NCBI GenBank assembly: GCA_035772405.1
Contig: JAYKKM010000381.1
Span: forward strand, 301,001 to 365,000
Length of the DNA: 64,000 bases
Reading direction: 5' to 3'
Source of the DNA: Chrysogorgia sp. JL179-B06
Taxonomy: Eukaryota > Cnidaria > Anthozoa > Scleralcyonacea > Chrysogorgiidae
Position numbers and translations under genes: made by a program. The notes below the pieces were generated by a model, which saw only the letters and a program-made list of their open reading frames with translations, searched no databases and had not been told where the DNA came from. How positions within the stretch are numbered: position 1 is the stretch's first letter; the number at the start of each line of letters is the position of its first letter. Positions 60,318-64,000 of this stretch are shown here, one piece after another.

Positions 60318-61871
60318 TTTTGTCCTCTTTTGAAATTCAGACCGTTTCAATCGAGGAAGTATTTAATTTACTTTCCACTATAAAAGTTTCTAAGGCAACA
60401 GGATACGATAAAATATCACCGAAATTGCTGAAAGACTCTGCAGATATCATAGCTCCATCCTTGGTTAATATTTTTAACCATATCTATTAGAACTGGTATC
60501 TTTCCTGATGATGCTCACCTAATCTTTGAGAAACTTATTTCAAAGCAGTTGTCTGAATATCTGGAATCCAATGAGATACTCACAAGCGAACAAGCAGGTT
60601 TCCGAAAGAATCACTCAACACAATCATCGCTCCTTCAAGCTACCAACAAATGGTTAATTAATATGGACAATGGGTGCTTGAATGATGTAATATTTTTGGA
60701 CTTGAAGAAAGCTTTTGATTGTGTTGATCATATACTTCTCAGTAAATTACACCTGTACGGTCTAGCCCAAGTACCATATAATGGTTTGAGTTGTATTTGT
60801 CCAATAGAACACAAATATGTAAAATAGAACGAACCATGTCAAGTAAACATACTTGCTGAAAGATGCGGAGTGCCTCAGGGATCAAATTTGGGACCATTGT
60901 TGTTTCTAGTTTACATAAACGATCTCCCGAGGTGCCTCTCGCATTCGACTGCTAGTATGTTTGCTGATGACACAAATTTAACGACAAGTGGTAGTTCAAG
61001 TGATGAAGTTATAACTAAATTAAATGTAGACTTAGATAGAGTTCATCAATGGTTGCTGGCCAACAGGTTAACTCTTAATAAAGAAAAAACAGAATACATG
61101 ATAATAGGGTCTAGACAAAGACTAGCCAAAATTGATAACGATCAAGAATTAAAACTTGGGGAAAACAATATTAACAGGGTAAAGTGTACAAAAACCCTAG
61201 GTGTAATTGTTGAGGCTTCAAAAGGTATCGGAATGTTACGTCGTATGAAGAAATATGTTCCGACACCAATTTTAGAAAACGTTTATAAAGCTATAGTACT
61301 GCCTTATTTTGATTACTGCAGTTTAGTTTGGGACAACTGTAGCGTTTACCTGCAAGAAAAATTGCAGAAAATGCAAAATAGAGCAGCTAGAGTAACTACA
61401 GGAAAGCCGTACGATACAAGAATAAGTGATATGCTAACCGAACTTGGCTGGCAACCATTGGCTGAACGAAGGACATCTCATAAAATAGTATTTATGCACA
61501 AAGTTAAAAATAAGCAACTCCCGGACAGAATATCTAGCATGTTCAATATTAATAGAAACGACAATTACAGCCTACGTAATAACTATGTTGATTTTGCACT
61601 TCCAAAGCCTAAAACAAATTTCACAAAAAAAAGCATACGTTATTCAGCAGTAAGTCTATGGAATAGCCTCCCGAAAGCCGTTAAAATGAACGACGTTTCT
61701 ATTCGACAATTAAAACAATTCTCTCGAGCTGATTATAATGATTGGACGAAATGTGTGATCAGTAATTAAAACCTAATTTTGTTATTTGCTTGTAAATAGT
61801 TTTTTTATTGTATTTCTGTAACGGACCCTTGGAAATCAGATGTTATTAGATCTGAAGGGTTACCGTTCTCA

Positions 61872-61900
<29 letters not shown>
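60318..61900 (+). mobile_element. CR1/L2-like LINE fragment, diverged copy (U6)
   Basis: Same family and insertion point as U1-U5, with the shared GIFPDDAHLIFEKLIS deletion, but it keeps older states: FADDT rather than FADDP, SEQAGFRK, and no frameshift at NDQELKLGENN. The frame 60870-61769 therefore runs from the PQGSNLGP motif to the C-terminus (299 residues). It has its own defects: a 1-bp insertion near 60481, a shift around 60765-60860 and a 51-bp in-frame loss after GVIV (removing the DEQLSWKNQ segment kept in U1-U5). Confidence 0.92.
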
Positions 61901-61902
<2 letters not shown>

Positions 61903-62074
61903 TTAAGCATGTGCAGATCGAAAAATCCTGCGCATGCGCAGTCGATTTTTATGTGCATATATTATCGATTTTTTAAGAATCTATGTATATTAGGGCGGGG
62001 TTTTTTCTGTGCATGCACAGATCGATTTTTTCTGAACATTTTTTTTTAAATACTCTGAAAAAAATCTCTGAAAA

Positions 62075-62352
62075 ATCGATCTGCGCATGCGCAAAAAAAT
62101 CGATCTGCGCATGCGCAGGAAAAAATCGGTCTGCGCATGCGCAGGAAAAAATCGATCTGCGCATGCGCAGAAAAAAATCGATCTGCGCATGCGCAGAATA
62201 AAATCGATCTGCGCATGCGCAGAATAAAATCGATCTGCGCATGCGCAGAATAAAATCGATCTGCGCATGCGCAGAATAAAATCGATCTGCGCATGCGCAG
62301 AATAAAATCGATCTGCGCATGCGCAGATCGATTTTTTCAGATCGATTTTTTT
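62075..62352. repeat. 26-bp palindrome array, NRF-1-like sites (U6, shortest)
   Basis: About 10 direct monomers; almost no inverted part, only the final CAGATCGATTTTTT repeats. Confidence 0.95.
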
Positions 62353-62789
62353 CAGAAAATTTTTTTAAAAAAAAACAAAAATTTTTTTTAAGGAATTCCA
62401 TCTGGCCCACACGACTTTTTCTCATCGAGACAGAAGAAGTTTCTTCACATATTCCGAAGTTACTACTGTGAAGGAGAAATTTAGTAAACACAGTACCTGT
62501 TCTCCTGCTAGTTCGCAGTACCTAGTCTTCTCCTGCTGCTTTGTTTTGTTTTGTTTCACGTCACGTTACGTTCTGATTTATAATATTTAGAAATATTGTT
62601 CCATTCCATACAGTAATTAGTTTATTTCGACTACTTTTCGTCCAAAGAGCATTCACAACAGCTATGACTATGTGATCGCCATCAAAACAACTCACTGCAG
62701 ATAAAGAATCACTCAATGACGTCATATTTCCAAACCAATATGGCGTCAAAATCCTCAAATTTTCAACTTCAACTAGCCATATCTTCTTA

Positions 62790-63062
<273 letters not shown>

Positions 63063-63177
63063 CTAGTGGAAATAGAAGATCGTTGCAGTATGTTTTCAAA
63101 TAATTTGAAAAATAACCATTCATTTCCACTCCTTCGCCTACATTAATTCAGCACAATCCCGATGTAATTCCACTCAC

Positions 63178-63240
63178 CATTATTTGATTAAAAGAACCCA
63201 TCTTCAGGATGTTCTGAAACTGTTCGTACATATCTCTTAA
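63178..63240 (-). pseudogene. SRP54: SRP54 exon A, 3' piece (U6)
   Basis: LRDMYEQF... to donor; cut at TTAA 63237-63240, after which the left part of another TTAA element runs to the window end. Confidence 0.9.
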
Positions 63241-64000
63241 GGGGGTCCAATACAAAAAATAAATATTTTAGTAAATTTTTGAATTAGCCATAAATTAACT
63301 GGTTTAACCATATTAGTATAGATAATTGAAAGAATTTTTTCGATTGCAAAGATAGAAATGTTGAAAATTCGTAAAATTCCAAGGCTGGACTGCATTTTCC
63401 TACTTAGCAACGCCCTTAGAAACGTATATTTGGATGCAAAAACTGCTTAATTTTCCATGTTGCGCACATTTTCTCCCGCACCACCTCTCCCTAAATCAAA
63501 TTTTATTATATTTTAAAACATTAAGAGTGAATTGATTGGTGCGTGGGTAGTCATGTGACCGGTCTTCAGGCATATGTGATATTGTTTATTTTGGTTTAAG
63601 TTAGCGAGAGAAGTTTTGCAACGGGCGGCCACTTTTGATGGGAATCAAACTGCTTTTAATTTAGTAGGGCTAAGTTTCCACATTGCCGTGTTTCACAGTT
63701 GGCGAGGACATCATTAAGACCAATGACCCGATCCCTGGTCCTGTAAAAGAATATACAGGATCCTCTGGCTTTGTTGCTAACGAGGGAGGCAGCATCCGCC
63801 ATTGTTGTTCAACATAAACACGACCCTAGAGCCGAAAGTGCAGAAGAAAAGATTTTTTTTAAAACTTATAATAATGAGTTAAAGTGTGCAATCTCTCGCT
63901 TAAGGTGTATTTGGAGTTCCCTTTTCGACTTCCGGTTTTAGTTCGGTATTATTTACCCCAGTTGATAAAATCGGGCTACGGCTCATGTCATTTTTTGGCT
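63241..64000. mobile_element. TTAA-flanked TIR element, left part (U6, cut by window end)
   Basis: GGGGGTCCAATAC terminus followed by the same sequence as 6239 onward; ends before the membrane remnant. Confidence 0.75.

Overview
The window is animal nuclear DNA, AT-rich and intron-containing, with GT-AG splice sites, non-LTR retrotransposons, a tRNA-derived SINE and hAT, CACTA and other TIR transposons. I see no bacterial or viral genes. The transposon types and the SINE would suit a marine invertebrate such as a cnidarian, but the sequence does not fix the species.

Layout: the backbone is a head-to-tail array of a unit of about 7.1 kb. Using an arbitrary start point, the copies are U1 1-8412, U2 8413-15506, U3 15507-22577, U4 22578-26877 plus 44607-47390, U5 47391-57642 and U6 57643-64000 (cut by the window edge). 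Each unit carries, on the minus strand, two adjacent exons of SRP54, the 54-kDa signal recognition particle GTPase (M-domain region). The upstream one of these exons is split by a TTAA-flanked element of about 3.3 kb. That element holds a nested 1.26-kb TIR element and a minus-strand four-membrane-segment coding remnant. Upstream of the SRP54 exons in gene order, each unit holds a dead CR1/L2-like LINE fragment ending in (AAT)n, then an array of about 26-bp monomers built on the palindrome CTGCGCATGCGCAG, which contains the NRF-1 consensus.

Four units carry private insertions that date after amplification. U1 has a 1.37-kb TIR element with CGTTCGAACG palindromes. U4 has a 17.7-kb CACTA/EnSpm transposon (26878-44606, TAC target duplication). 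U5 has a 3.05-kb TIR element with a THAP-like reading frame. U6 has an 835-bp 5'-truncated LINE with a 9-bp target duplication.

The CACTA element is the richest part. It has 15-bp perfect CACAGGACGAAATTA termini, AT-rich subterminal repeats, and two spliced genes on the plus strand. Gene 1 (27404-33007, three exons) encodes a Transposase_21/Tnp2-like protein that stops before the expected C-terminal catalytic part. Gene 2 (33441-43772, five exons) encodes a 292-residue coiled-coil basic protein with every exon in phase. Their introns are full of younger insertions: two hAT MITEs with intact 8-bp target duplications, a 3.7-kb element with GCATGCAT arrays at both ends, fold-back elements, a SINE palindrome, (TA)n tracts, and 117-bp and 237-bp tandem repeats.
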